From Trebonia sp. (GTDB taxonomy: Bacteria; Actinomycetota; Actinomycetes; Streptosporangiales; Streptosporangiaceae), in the NCBI GenBank assembly GCA_030038035.1, contig JASHPP010000634.1:1-18383 (forward strand): a stretch of DNA of 18,383 bases, read 5' to 3'. Position numbers and translations under genes: made by a program. Positions within the stretch are counted from its first letter, which is position 1. Each line of letters starts with the position of its first letter. The notes under the pieces are model-generated. The model worked only from the letters and a program-made list of their open reading frames with translations. It was not told where the DNA came from and made no database searches. Positions 1-7,548 of this stretch are shown here, piece by piece.

Positions 1-184
1 GGCTCAACCGTTGTGTGACGGAACACTTCCGTGTCGCGGCGTCAGGATTGAGAATCAGAAGGTGCCGCAGTTTCGTTAACGGTAATAAGGGTTGAGACGT
101 CAACGAGGCTTGGCGGCTCCGCCGCACGTCTTGCTCCCGACGGCGAAGGCTCGCCAGCCGGGAGGGAGGGAGATCCGGATAGCT
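1..184 (+). promoter_or_regulatory. Dyad-rich, structured leader of the metF-like operon
   Basis: No gene is seen here, but the stretch is full of short inverted repeats: CAAC-c-GTTG at 5-13, ACGGAA-CAC-TTCCGT at 18-32, CGTTAACG at 74-81, GTTGA-GACG-TCAAC at 91-104 and GGCGG-CT-CCGCC at 112-123. A two-part hairpin follows at 134-164: outer arms CTCCCG/CGGGAG and inner arms GGCGA/TCGCC with loop AGGC. The outer right arm contains the first GGAG of a triple repeat (GGAG x3, 161-172) that is the only Shine-Dalgarno-like sequence before the ATG at 185. TAATAA at 83-88 is a possible -10, with no convincing -35. The upstream dyads could be operator sites for the MarR-type regulator encoded next; the late ones would be in the mRNA. 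No known riboswitch is recognised. Confidence 0.4.
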
Positions 185-1084
185 ATGACCCTTCGCGACG
201 CACTGGCCGCGGGCACCTTCTCGGTCACCGCGGAACTCAACCCGCCCGCGGATCCGGTCGCCGAGCCCGTACGCCGCACGGCCGCGCAGCTCAAAGGCCT
301 GGTCGCGGCCGCCAACGTGACCGACAACGCGGCGGCGACGGTCAAGGTCGCCCCGCTGGCCGCCGCGACCTGGATGATCGAGGAGGGCCTCGAGCCGATC
401 ATGCAGGTCACCACCCGCGACAGGAACATCATGGCGCTGCAGTCCGAGCTGCTGGCCGCCTGGGCGCTCGGCGTGCGGAACATCCTCGCGCTCTCCGGCG
501 ACCCGCTGAAGGTCGGCAAGTACGCCGACCTGGCGACGAAGGTGTCGGACCTGGACTCCCTGGGCCTGGTCAGGCTCATCAGGCAGCTCAACGACGGCCG
601 GCTCGCCGCCGGGGAGACCCTCGGCACGCCGACCGGCTTCTACGTCGCGAGCGCCATGAACCCGCTGGTCGACACCGGGGAGAAGATCGAGGCGAAGATC
701 GTCGCGGGCACCCAGTTCTTCCAGTCCAACATCGTCTACGACGTGCCCCGCTTCGCCAGCTGGTTCGCGCCGCTCGTGGAAGGCGGCACGGTGGCCGGCA
801 TCCCCGTCCTCGTCGGCGTCATGCCGCCGCGCAGCAGCAGGGCCCTGGAGCACATGCACAAGAACATCCCCGGCGTCGAGGTCGACGACGCGACCTTCGC
901 CCGGCTCGCCGGCCTGACCGGCGACGAAGCGAAGGAAGCGGGCGTGGCGGTCGCCGCCGACGTGATCACGGCGCTGCGTGAGGTGCCCGGTGTCAGCGGC
1001 GTGCATATCATGGCCCCCGGGTGGGAGGCCGAAGCCGTCACCCGGGTCGTGCACGCGACGGGGCTTGAAGCGTCAACTATATGA
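185..1084 (+). CDS. Methylenetetrahydrofolate reductase-like protein (MetF family)
   Basis: This 299-residue protein has the length and motif order of the FAD-dependent MetF TIM barrel (E. coli MetF is about 296). Visible marks are TAEL with Glu17 at the place of the catalytic Glu, NVTDN at 44-48, EPIMQVTTRDRN at 70-81, ALQSELL at 84-90, and ALSGDP at 102-107, whose Asp106 matches the flavin-interacting Asp of E. coli ALRGD. The family interconverts 5,10-methylene-THF and 5-methyl-THF in the cytoplasm. The wording VTDN...TRDRN...LSGDP resembles MetF-like proteins of methyl-catabolic operons more than biosynthetic MetF, which is my inference. ATG185 is chosen over an in-frame TTG at 92 because the family homology begins here and GGAG repeats lie 12 bases upstream. 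The marR gene follows after 8 bases, so the two are probably co-transcribed. Confidence 0.85.
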   Translation: MTLRDALAAGTFSVTAELNPPADPVAEPVRRTAAQLKGLVAAANVTDNAAATVKVAPLAAATWMIEEGLEPIMQVTTRDRNIMALQSELLAAWALGVRNILALSGDPLKVGKYADLATKVSDLDSLGLVRLIRQLNDGRLAAGETLGTPTGFYVASAMNPLVDTGEKIEAKIVAGTQFFQSNIVYDVPRFASWFAPLVEGGTVAGIPVLVGVMPPRSSRALEHMHKNIPGVEVDDATFARLAGLTGDEAKEAGVAVAADVITALREVPGVSGVHIMAPGWEAEAVTRVVHATGLEASTI

Positions 1085-1092
1085 TGTGACTG

Positions 1093-1599
1093 ATGAGTAA
1101 TGAGCCGAACTGGCTGACCCCGGAGCAGCAGGTGGCCTGGCGCCCGTTCATCGCGCTGCTCTTCCGGCTTCCTGCCGCGATCGAGGCGCAACTGCAAAAA
1201 GACGCGGGCATCAGCCACTTCGAGTACCTCGTGCTGGCGAACCTGTCAGAAGCCCCGGGCTGGACCCTGCGGATGAGCGATCTTGCCGCGCTGGCGAGCG
1301 GCTCGCTGTCGCGGCTCTCGCACGTGGTCAGCCGGCTGGAAACCCGCGGCCTGGTCCGCCGCGAGACCTGCCCGGGCGACGGGCGCTACATCAACGCCGT
1401 GCTCACCCAGGACGGCTGGGCGAAGGTGGTCGCCGCCGCGCCCGGCCACGTCGCCGCGGTCCGCAGCCTGCTCGTCGACGTGCTCACACCGGAGGAGTTC
1501 CGCGCCCTCGGCGCGATCAGCGAACACATCCTCCGTGAGCAGGGAGTAATGACTTTTATCCCGAACGATCCGTCGCGCCTGCCGCAGACCTCCGCTTAA
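1093..1599 (+). CDS. MarR-family transcriptional regulator
   Basis: The 168-residue protein has a MarR layout: a helical N-terminus (about 10-40), the FEYLVLANL helix (43-51), a winged helix-turn-helix at about 56-105 (recognition helix near [18 protein letters not shown], 71-88), a wing with the DGR motif (96-98), and C-terminal dimerisation helices. It would act as a cytoplasmic homodimer that binds a short palindrome and releases on ligand binding. It sits between the metF-like gene (8 bases upstream) and the GMC dehydrogenase gene (31 bases downstream), so it very likely controls this operon. The short dyads at 5-13, 18-32 and 91-104 are candidate sites. There is no strong Shine-Dalgarno sequence, suggesting translation coupled to the preceding gene. 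The ligand is unknown. Confidence 0.85.
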   Translation: MSNEPNWLTPEQQVAWRPFIALLFRLPAAIEAQLQKDAGISHFEYLVLANLSEAPGWTLRMSDLAALASGSLSRLSHVVSRLETRGLVRRETCPGDGRYINAVLTQDGWAKVVAAAPGHVAAVRSLLVDVLTPEEFRALGAISEHILREQGVMTFIPNDPSRLPQTSA

Positions 1600-1620
1600 C
1601 CCGGTTAACTGGCCGCCGCG

Positions 1621-1628
1621 AGGAGGTG
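1621..1628 (+). promoter_or_regulatory. Strong ribosome binding site deciding the GMC dehydrogenase start
   Basis: AGGAGGTG at 1621-1628 is a near-perfect anti-Shine-Dalgarno complement. It favours ATG1631 over the in-frame GTG at 1628-1630, which overlaps the site itself. Confidence 0.75.
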
Positions 1629-1630
1629 TG

Positions 1631-3337
1631 ATGGCTTACCCGCAGTACGACTTCATCATCGTCGGCGGCGGCTCGGCCGGCAGTGCGCTGGCGAACCGGC
1701 TGTCCGCCGACCCGGCGAACCAGGTGCTTGTGCTCGAAGCCGGCCGGCCCGACTACCCGTGGGATGTCTACATCCACATGCCGGCGGCACTGACGTTCCC
1801 GATCGGCAACCGGTTCTATGACTGGGGGTATGAGTCCGAGCCCGAGCCGCACCTGAACGGGCGCCGCATCTACCACGCGCGGGGCAAGGTGCTCGGCGGA
1901 TCGAGCAGCATCAACGGGATGATCTTCCAGCGCGGCAACCCGCTGGACTACGAGCGGTGGGCCGCCGACCCGGGGATGGCGGACTGGGACTACGCGCACT
2001 GCCTGCCCTACTTCAAGAAGATGGAGACCTGCCTCGCCGGCGCCGATGAGTTCCGCGGCGGGGACGGGCCGCTTGTGCTTGAGCGCGGTCCGGCCACCAG
2101 CCCGCTGTTCCAGGCCTTCTTCGAAGCGGTCAGGCAGGCCGGCTACCCGCTGACCAAGGACGTCAACGGGTACCAGCAGGAAGGCTTCGCGCCGTTCGAC
2201 CGCAACATCCATCGCGGGCGCCGGCTGAGCGCGGCCCGGGCGTACCTGCACCCGGTCATGTCGAGAAAAAACCTGACGGTGATCTGCCGCGCGTTCGTGA
2301 CACAGATCCTCTTCGAGGGAAAGCGGGCGGTGGGCGTGGAGTTCCGGCAGGGCGCCCGGGGCGCCCGGGGCGCCCGGGGCGCCCGCAGCGGCGGGCTGTC
2401 CCGCCTGGTCCGGGGCGGGGAGATCATCTGCTGCGGCGGCGCGATCAACACCCCGCAGCTGCTGCAGCTGTCCGGGGTCGGCCCGGCGGACCTGCTCGGC
2501 CCGCTGGGCGTGCACGTCACCGCCGACCTGACCGGCGTGGGCGAGAACCTGCAGGACCACCTCGAGGTCTACGTGCAGTACGGGTCGAAGCAGCCGGTGT
2601 CCGTGGCGCCGGCGCTGAAATTGCGCAACCGTCCCATCGTGGGCGCTAAGTGGCTCTTCCTGCGCAGCGGGCCGGGCGCCACCAACCACTTCGAGGGCGG
2701 CGGATTCATCCGCAGCAACGACGTCGTCGCGTACCCGAACCTGATGTACCACTTCCTGCCGATCGCGATCCGCTACGACGGCTCCCAGCCGGCCAGCGGG
2801 CACGGCTACCAGGTGCACATCGGGCCGATGTACTCCGACTCCCGCGGCTCGGTGCGGATCACCTCCCGCGACCCGCAGGTCCATCCGGCACTGCGGTTCA
2901 ACTACCTGTCCACCCCCACCGACCAGCGGGAATGGGGCGAGGCCATCCGGATCACCAGGCACATCCTGAACCAGCCCGCGTTCGACGAGTTCAACGCGGG
3001 CGAGCTCTCCCCCGGCAAGGACGTCGCAACCGATGAGGAAGTGCTCGACTGGGTGCGCCGCGACGCGGAGACCGCGCTGCACCCGTCCTGCACGGCCAAG
3101 ATGGGCACCGGCCCGGACGCGGTCACCGACCCGGCCACGCTGCGGGTCCACGGCCTGGACGGGCTGCGCGTCGTGGACGCCTCCGTGATGCCGTACATCA
3201 CCAACGGCAACATCTACGCCCCGGTGATGATGGTGGCCGAGAAGTCGGCCGACCTGATCCTCGGCAACACCCCGCTCCCGCCGGAGCACGCCGAGTTCTA
3301 CCGGCACGGCGCACGGCCGGCGCCAGCGGACGGCTGA
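1631..3337 (+). CDS. GMC-family FAD oxidoreductase, choline dehydrogenase-like (BetA type)
   Basis: This 568-residue protein spans the full GMC fold (E. coli BetA is 556). The ADP-binding motif is IIVGGGSAG at 9-17. GMC signature 1 is [14 protein letters not shown] at 84-97, signature 2 lies near [18 protein letters not shown] at about 267-284, and the C-terminal active site is [10 protein letters not shown] with His484 plus TNGN with Asn527. The His/Asn pair corresponds to the catalytic pair of choline oxidase and dehydrogenase, and [19 protein letters not shown] is very BetA-like. The family oxidises primary alcohols to aldehydes; choline to betaine aldehyde is the best guess, but substrate calls in GMC are risky. 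Four perfect GAR tripeptides (residues 241-252) interrupt the region before signature 2. The gene ends convergently with the aldehyde dehydrogenase gene, the likely next enzyme. Confidence 0.85.
   Translation: MAYPQYDFIIVGGGSAGSALANRLSADPANQVLVLEAGRPDYPWDVYIHMPAALTFPIGNRFYDWGYESEPEPHLNGRRIYHARGKVLGGSSSINGMIFQRGNPLDYERWAADPGMADWDYAHCLPYFKKMETCLAGADEFRGGDGPLVLERGPATSPLFQAFFEAVRQAGYPLTKDVNGYQQEGFAPFDRNIHRGRRLSAARAYLHPVMSRKNLTVICRAFVTQILFEGKRAVGVEFRQGARGARGARGARSGGLSRLVRGGEIICCGGAINTPQLLQLSGVGPADLLGPLGVHVTADLTGVGENLQDHLEVYVQYGSKQPVSVAPALKLRNRPIVGAKWLFLRSGPGATNHFEGGGFIRSNDVVAYPNLMYHFLPIAIRYDGSQPASGHGYQVHIGPMYSDSRGSVRITSRDPQVHPALRFNYLSTPTDQREWGEAIRITRHILNQPAFDEFNAGELSPGKDVATDEEVLDWVRRDAETALHPSCTAKMGTGPDAVTDPATLRVHGLDGLRVVDASVMPYITNGNIYAPVMMVAEKSADLILGNTPLPPEHAEFYRHGARPAPADG
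2351..2386 (+). repeat. In-frame 9-bp tandem repeat, four copies, encoding GAR x4
   Basis: The unit GGCGCCCGG occurs at 2351-2359, 2360-2368 and 2369-2377, with a fourth copy differing in the last base (GGCGCCCGC, 2378-2386). Each unit is exactly three codons (Gly-Ala-Arg), so copy-number change would keep the frame. It lies in a surface-loop-like stretch between GVEFRQ and the EIICCGGA strand of the GMC enzyme. Confidence 0.95.
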
Positions 3338-3421
3338 CCAGAGCTGCCCGGCCGCCTCCGGCTAACTAACCCCCTGCCACCTCCCAGCTCCGGCTAGCCA
3401 CCCCCCTTACCCAGCTCCGGC
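3338..3421. repeat. Short degenerate direct repeats at a convergent gene junction
   Basis: Between and just inside the ends of the GMC and aldehyde dehydrogenase genes, CTCCGGCTA occurs at 3356-3364 and 3388-3396, with a third partial CTCCGGC at 3415-3421. CCCAGCTCCGGC occurs twice, at 3383-3394 and 3410-3421. The repeat includes the TAG stop of the - strand gene. I see no hairpin plus T-run that would make a classical terminator. Confidence 0.5.
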
Positions 3422-4863
3422 GCCGGGTACAGGATCGTCTTGGGCTCGGTGAAGGTCTCCATCGCGAACCGGCCGCCAACCCGCCCGCGCCCGCTCACCG
3501 ACCCGCTTCGTCCGCCGAACGGCAGGTGCGACTCCCACACGTTCGTCGACGCGTTGATGTTCACCCACCCGGCCCTGGCCTGCTCGGCGAAGGCCAGGCC
3601 GCGCTCCAGGTCGGCGGTGAACACCGCCATGGTCAGCCCGAACGGCGCGGCGTTGGCCAGCTCGAGCGCCTGCGCCGCGGACGCGACCTCGATGACGGGC
3701 ACCACAGGCCCGAACGTTTCCTCGGCCGCGATCTCCATGTCCGGCGTCACCCCGTCGAGCACGGTGGGCTCGGCGTACAGCTCGGTCGGGAAGCCCGCCG
3801 CCGCGCCCCGCCTGCCGCCGCAGCACAGCGTCGCACCGCGGGCCACCGCGTCCGCTACGTGCCGGTCGAACTTCGCCGCGGTCGCCTCGTTGTTCAGCGG
3901 CCCCATCGTGGTCCGCGGATCGAACGGGTCGCCAAGCCGCACCCGGCCGGCGGTGGCGGCGACCACCCGCTCGGTGAATTCGGCCCGCACCGCCGCGTGC
4001 ACGAGGAAGCGCTCGCCGGCCGTGCAGCTCTGCCCGGCGCACAAGTAGGCGGCCTCGAGCGCCGCCTCGGTGGCCAGCTCGAGGTCGGCGTCGTCCAGGA
4101 TCACCAGCGGGCCGTTGCCGCCCAGCTCAAGCAGCTGGGTCTTGCCCGCGGACCGCGCGGCGACCAGCCCGCCGGTGGCCACCGAGCCGATGAACCCCAC
4201 CGCCTGCACGCCTGGGTGGGCGGCCAGCGCGTCCCCCGCCACAGGCCCCGGGCCAGGCACGAAGCTGAACACGCCGTCTGGGGGGCCCGTCCCCGTGATG
4301 ATCTCGGCGAGCAGCGCGCAGCAGGCCGTCGTCGTCGGGGCCGGCACCCACACGACCGCGTTCCCGGCGGCGAGCGCGGGGGCGAACAGCTCGGCGCCCA
4401 TCGTGTACGGCCAGTTCCACGGGCTGATCACGCCGACCACGCCGAGCGGAACCCTGGCGGTGATCACCCGGCGGCGGGCGGAGGCGGACGGCGGGAAGGC
4501 GCCGTCAAGCCGGCGGGCGTCCGCGGCCGCCATCGCGAAGTACTCGGCGAGTTCGCCCACCTCGTCGTAGGCCTCCGCGGCCAGCGGCTTGCCCTGGTCC
4601 AGGGTCAGCAGCCGGGCAAGCTCGTCGCGCCGCGCGGTGATCCGCGCCGCCACCTGCTCGCACCAGGCGGCACGCTCGAACGGCGAGCGGGCCGCCCAGG
4701 CCGGCCAGGCCCGCGCGGCCGCCTGCACGGCGTCGTCCACGTCGGCCCGGTCGGCGGTCGCCACGATGGCGAACGTCTCGCCCGAGCCCGGGCTGACCGC
4801 GGGGACCGCGGGGGAGCGGCCGGGCCGCCACTGCCCGCCCACGCACAGCAGGTACTCATCCAT
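3394..4863 (-). CDS. NAD(P)-dependent aldehyde dehydrogenase
   Basis: The 489-residue protein is a complete ALDH-superfamily enzyme. Key residues are Asn150 in SPWNWP (oxyanion), Glu246 in LELGGN (general base), Cys280 in GQSCTAGER (nucleophile) and Glu382 in EETFGP (cofactor positioning); the C-terminal PFGGRSGSVSGRGRVGG matches the usual PFGG...SG.GR.GG. It oxidises an aldehyde to a carboxylate in the cytoplasm. Betaine aldehyde is plausible because of the facing choline-dehydrogenase-like gene, but the sequence is not closely like E. coli BetB, so I give no symbol. The cofactor-binding Lys normally in VV.KP is Val173 here (NAVVWVPAP). ATG4863 is preferred over an upstream in-frame start at 4971, which would overlap iclR and lies before the start of ALDH homology. 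The iclR stop is 17 bases upstream, so the two form an operon. Confidence 0.88.
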   Translation of the reverse strand: MDEYLLCVGGQWRPGRSPAVPAVSPGSGETFAIVATADRADVDDAVQAAARAWPAWAARSPFERAAWCEQVAARITARRDELARLLTLDQGKPLAAEAYDEVGELAEYFAMAAADARRLDGAFPPSASARRRVITARVPLGVVGVISPWNWPYTMGAELFAPALAAGNAVVWVPAPTTTACCALLAEIITGTGPPDGVFSFVPGPGPVAGDALAAHPGVQAVGFIGSVATGGLVAARSAGKTQLLELGGNGPLVILDDADLELATEAALEAAYLCAGQSCTAGERFLVHAAVRAEFTERVVAATAGRVRLGDPFDPRTTMGPLNNEATAAKFDRHVADAVARGATLCCGGRRGAAAGFPTELYAEPTVLDGVTPDMEIAAEETFGPVVPVIEVASAAQALELANAAPFGLTMAVFTADLERGLAFAEQARAGWVNINASTNVWESHLPFGGRSGSVSGRGRVGGRFAMETFTEPKTILYPAPELGKGGG

Positions 4864-4880
4864 GTCAGCGGCGCCCGCCG

Positions 4881-5606
4881 TCAGCAGCTGGCACAGAGGC
4901 GTCCCAGCTCGTCCAGGCTCGCCGGCGGCATCCGGTAGGCCGGGCCGGAGATCGACAGCGCGGCCACGCACCCGCCGTCGGCCCCGAACACCGGGGCGGC
5001 GACCGCGACAAGCCCGTCCTCAAGCTCGGCGACCGCCTTGGCGTACCCGTCGCGGCGCACCGTCGCGAGCTCGGCCTCCAGTGCCGCCAGGTCGGTGATC
5101 GTGTGCTCGGTGTACCGCTCCAGGTGCGCTGGCACGGGGATGGCGCCGAAGGCAAGCAGCACCTTGCCGTTGGCGACGGCATGCGGCTTGGTGCGGCGCC
5201 CGATCCAGCCGCCGGAGCAGCTGAGGATGTAGGTGCTCGGCACCTCCGCGATGTTCAGGACGTCGGGGCGGGCCGGCACGGCCAGGTTGATCGTCTCCCC
5301 GGTCAGCTGGGAGAGCTTTTCCATGGCCGGCCGCATCGCGCCGACGATGTCGGCGCTGCGCAGGGCGAGCGTGCCCAGCCGGATGATCTCCACGCCGAGC
5401 CGGTAGCGCCTGCCCGAGCGGGCCAGGAATCCGGCCCGCTCCAGGGTTGCCGCCAGCCGGGAGGCGGTTGACTTGTGCACCCCAAGCGACGCGGCTATGT
5501 CCGTGACGGACAGTTCCGGGCGGCCGTCCTCAAAGCTTGCCAGCAGGGCGAGCACCCGCTCCGCGGACGGGTAGGTTGCGCCGGTCGCAACCAAGGTCGT
5601 GGCCAT
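4881..5606 (-). CDS. IclR-family transcriptional regulator
   Basis: This 241-residue protein has the IclR plan. The N-terminal winged HTH (about 12-75) contains SVTDIAASLGVHKSTASRLAATLERAGFL at 33-61, followed by the linker and effector-binding domain (about 85-240) with IGRRTKPHAVANGKVLLAFG, typical of the IclR ligand pocket, and GLVAVAAPVFGADG. It would bind DNA as a dimer or tetramer and sense a small carboxylate or related metabolite. It precedes the aldehyde dehydrogenase gene by 17 bases and probably regulates that operon, its own promoter and perhaps the divergent gene at 5679. An in-frame upstream start at 5720 is rejected: it would run into the neighbouring divergent gene, and homology begins at ATG5606. 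No Shine-Dalgarno precedes this ATG; a promoter at 5613-5642 would make the mRNA leaderless. Confidence 0.88.
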   Translation of the reverse strand: MATTLVATGATYPSAERVLALLASFEDGRPELSVTDIAASLGVHKSTASRLAATLERAGFLARSGRRYRLGVEIIRLGTLALRSADIVGAMRPAMEKLSQLTGETINLAVPARPDVLNIAEVPSTYILSCSGGWIGRRTKPHAVANGKVLLAFGAIPVPAHLERYTEHTITDLAALEAELATVRRDGYAKAVAELEDGLVAVAAPVFGADGGCVAALSISGPAYRMPPASLDELGRLCASC

Positions 5607-5612
5607 GCGATC

Positions 5613-5642
5613 AGAATGACCAGATTGCCGGTTCCGCGTCAA
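5613..5642 (-). promoter_or_regulatory. Predicted promoter of iclR giving a leaderless transcript
   Basis: On the - strand, TTGACG (5642-5637) and CATTCT (5618-5613) are separated by 18 bp. Six bases separate the -10 from ATG5606, so transcription would start at or next to the start codon. This fits the absence of a ribosome binding site. Confidence 0.45.
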
Positions 5643-5678
5643 CGGTCCGCGATCGCTGTCGCGTGGCATACTCAGGCC

Positions 5679-6458
5679 ATGGCCGAAGCCACTGATCAGG
5701 TGACCGTAGGATCGCCGCACGACCCCCTTCCCGAGGCCCTCGGGCTGGCCCGCGCCGCCGCGGAGGCGGGCCTTGGCCTCAAGCTGCTCGGCGGTCTCGG
5801 GGTGCGGGTGCTCTGCCCGGACTTCCCGCCGCGGCTGCGCCGCGACCAGGACATCGACTTCGCCTGCCTGTCCAAGGAGCGCAAGAAGGTCGCCGACTGG
5901 CTGGCCAAGAACGGGTGCGAGCCGGACCGGCGGTTCAACAACCTCAACGGCGACAGGCAGATGTACTTCACCGCGCCGTCAGGGCGCCCGGTCGACGTGA
6001 TGGTGGACCGGCTGACCATGTGCCACACGCTCGATTTCCGCCCCTCCTTCGGCCGGCTGCCGTACACCGTGGACGCGGTGGACCTGCTGCTGTCCAAGCT
6101 GCAGATCGTCGAACTGAACGAGAAGGACGCCAGGGACATCGTGCACCTGCTGTCCGCGCTGCCGCTTGGGACCGGTGAGGCCGACCCGCCGGTGATCGAC
6201 ACCGTGCGGTTCGGGCAGGTGCTCGGCGCGGACTGGGGCTGGTGGCGGACGGTCACAGGGAACCTGACCAAGCTGCCCGCCGTGATCGAGGCCAATCCTG
6301 GGCTAGTCCCGTCCGCGCCGCGCCACGATCCGCTCGCCCAGGCGCGGCTGTTGCTCGACGTCGCGAACTCCGCGCCGAAGAGCGTCAAGTGGAAGCTCCG
6401 CTCGAATGTCGGTGACCGGGTCCGCTGGTACGAGCTTCCCGAGGAAGTGGCGCACTAA
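5679..6458 (+). CDS. Predicted nucleotidyltransferase-fold protein (Pol-beta / AbiEii-like)
   Basis: The 259-residue protein has nucleotidyltransferase-superfamily marks: LLGGLGVRV with the GG of the fold (38-39), RRDQDID with the metal-binding pair Asp58/Asp60, and a third acid in RPVDVMVD (Asp106) about 45 residues later. It then has VDAVDLLLSKLQIVELNEKDARDIVHLL, like the helical segment of AbiEii-type proteins (K-L....K-D-..D-I..LL). The family transfers a nucleotide to protein, RNA or a small molecule; the target here is unknown. No partner antitoxin gene is next to it. ATG5679 is chosen because it lies just after an extended -10-like GGCATACT (5665-5672), which would yield a leaderless mRNA, and there is no Shine-Dalgarno sequence. 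The gene is divergent from iclR, with 72 bases between the starts. Confidence 0.65.
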   Translation: MAEATDQVTVGSPHDPLPEALGLARAAAEAGLGLKLLGGLGVRVLCPDFPPRLRRDQDIDFACLSKERKKVADWLAKNGCEPDRRFNNLNGDRQMYFTAPSGRPVDVMVDRLTMCHTLDFRPSFGRLPYTVDAVDLLLSKLQIVELNEKDARDIVHLLSALPLGTGEADPPVIDTVRFGQVLGADWGWWRTVTGNLTKLPAVIEANPGLVPSAPRHDPLAQARLLLDVANSAPKSVKWKLRSNVGDRVRWYELPEEVAH

Positions 6459-6482
6459 CAGGACTTATCCGGTCCGCGGGGC

Positions 6483-6511
6483 TTGACGGGGTTTTGGCCG
6501 GGTGTTACACC
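6483..6511 (+). promoter_or_regulatory. Predicted promoter upstream of the phosphoesterase gene
   Basis: TTGACG (6483-6488) and TACACC (6506-6511) are spaced by 17 bp in the 116-base gap between the nucleotidyltransferase and phosphoesterase genes. It would leave a leader of about 57 bases carrying AAGGAAGG (6552-6559). Prediction from pattern only. Confidence 0.35.
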
Positions 6512-6574
6512 GTTGCACAGGACGCATGCGAGTTGCGTGTGCCACGGGCGCCAAGGAAGGCGTTGGGTGGTCAG

Positions 6575-7513
6575 ATGAAGGTCTTCTTCGCTACCGACAT
6601 CCACGGCTCCGAAGTGTGCTGGCGCAAATTCCTGAACTCGGCCGCCTTCTACAAGGCCGACCTCGTCGTGCTCGGCGGGGACGTCACAGGCAAGGCCATG
6701 GTCCCGATCGTCGCGCGGGGCGGCTACTGGCAGGCCGTGGTCCGCGGCGAGACGATCCGGATGGACACCCGGGCGGAACTTGAGAACGTCGAGAAGCGGA
6801 TCCGCAACAGCGGTTTCTACCCGGCCGTGGTCACCCCGGATGAACTGCAGGTGCTCAGCGCGGAGGAGGGCGCGGTGGACCGCCGGTTCTCCGCCGAGAT
6901 GCTCCATTCGCTTGACCGGTGGCTGGACATGGCCGACACCAAGCTCGGCGGCGGGAAGATCCCGTGCGTCCTCAACGGCGGCAACGACGACTTCTTCGAG
7001 ATCGATGACCTCATCGAGGCGTCGCCGTGCGTCGACTTCGGCGAGGGCAAGGCACTGGACCTGGACGGCTTCCACCTGGTGTCGATGGGGTGGACCAACC
7101 CGACGCCGTGGAACACGTTCCGCGAGGCTCCGGAAGCCGAGCTCAAGGCGAAGATCGACGCGGCGGTCAGCCAGCTCCCTGACCTGGGGCGGGCCATCTT
7201 CAACTTCCACGCGCCGCCCTACGGCACCGGCCTTGACGAGGCCCCGGCGCTCGACGAGACGCTGCGCCCGATACACGGCGGCGCGGTGATGAAGGCGGTC
7301 GGCTCGACCGCGGTCAGGGACGCCATCAACAGCTACCAGCCGATGCTGTCGGTGCACGGGCACATCCATGAGAGCCGCGCCGTCAAGCGAATGGGCCGCA
7401 CCCTGGCCATCAACCCCGGCAGCGTCTACGGGGACGGCGTGCTGCAGGGCGCCGTGCTGGAACTGGACGCCAGGAAAGGCAAAGTCAGCAAGTACCTGCT
7501 GGTGAACGGTTAG
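6575..7513 (+). CDS. Calcineurin-like metallophosphoesterase
   Basis: This 312-residue protein carries the dinuclear-metal motifs in order: TDIHG (Asp8, His10), LGGDVTGK (Asp36), NGGNDD (Asn137, with Asp138 where GNH/GND is usual), FNFHAPPYGTGLD (His212) and VHGHIHES (His261, His263, His265). This pattern is that of Icc-related predicted phosphoesterases, cytoplasmic enzymes acting on phosphodiester or phosphomonoester substrates not predictable from sequence. ATG6575 fits the start of the metal-binding strand MKVFFATDIHG; an earlier in-frame start at 6494 would add 27 residues with no family resemblance and lies inside the predicted promoter region. The permease gene follows within 35 bases and may share the transcript. 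Its relation to amine catabolism is not evident. Confidence 0.8.
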   Translation: MKVFFATDIHGSEVCWRKFLNSAAFYKADLVVLGGDVTGKAMVPIVARGGYWQAVVRGETIRMDTRAELENVEKRIRNSGFYPAVVTPDELQVLSAEEGAVDRRFSAEMLHSLDRWLDMADTKLGGGKIPCVLNGGNDDFFEIDDLIEASPCVDFGEGKALDLDGFHLVSMGWTNPTPWNTFREAPEAELKAKIDAAVSQLPDLGRAIFNFHAPPYGTGLDEAPALDETLRPIHGGAVMKAVGSTAVRDAINSYQPMLSVHGHIHESRAVKRMGRTLAINPGSVYGDGVLQGAVLELDARKGKVSKYLLVNG

Positions 7514-7548
7514 TCCCAACACGCCCCTCCCCACCCCCGGAGATGAGC

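Noticed and set aside
1..184. Possible SAM, THF or glycine riboswitch before the metF-like gene
   Set aside because: I could not place the conserved core of any of these classes; only simple hairpins are visible.
1556..3307. 583-codon open frame antisense to the GMC gene (and similar long frames opposite the ALDH and permease genes)
   Set aside because: No recognisable motif, biased composition, and the + strand gene has full GMC motifs and a strong ribosome binding site.
3356..3421. CTCCGGCTA repeats considered as a CRISPR-like or mobile-element end
   Set aside because: Only two to three imperfect short copies, irregular spacing and no associated genes.
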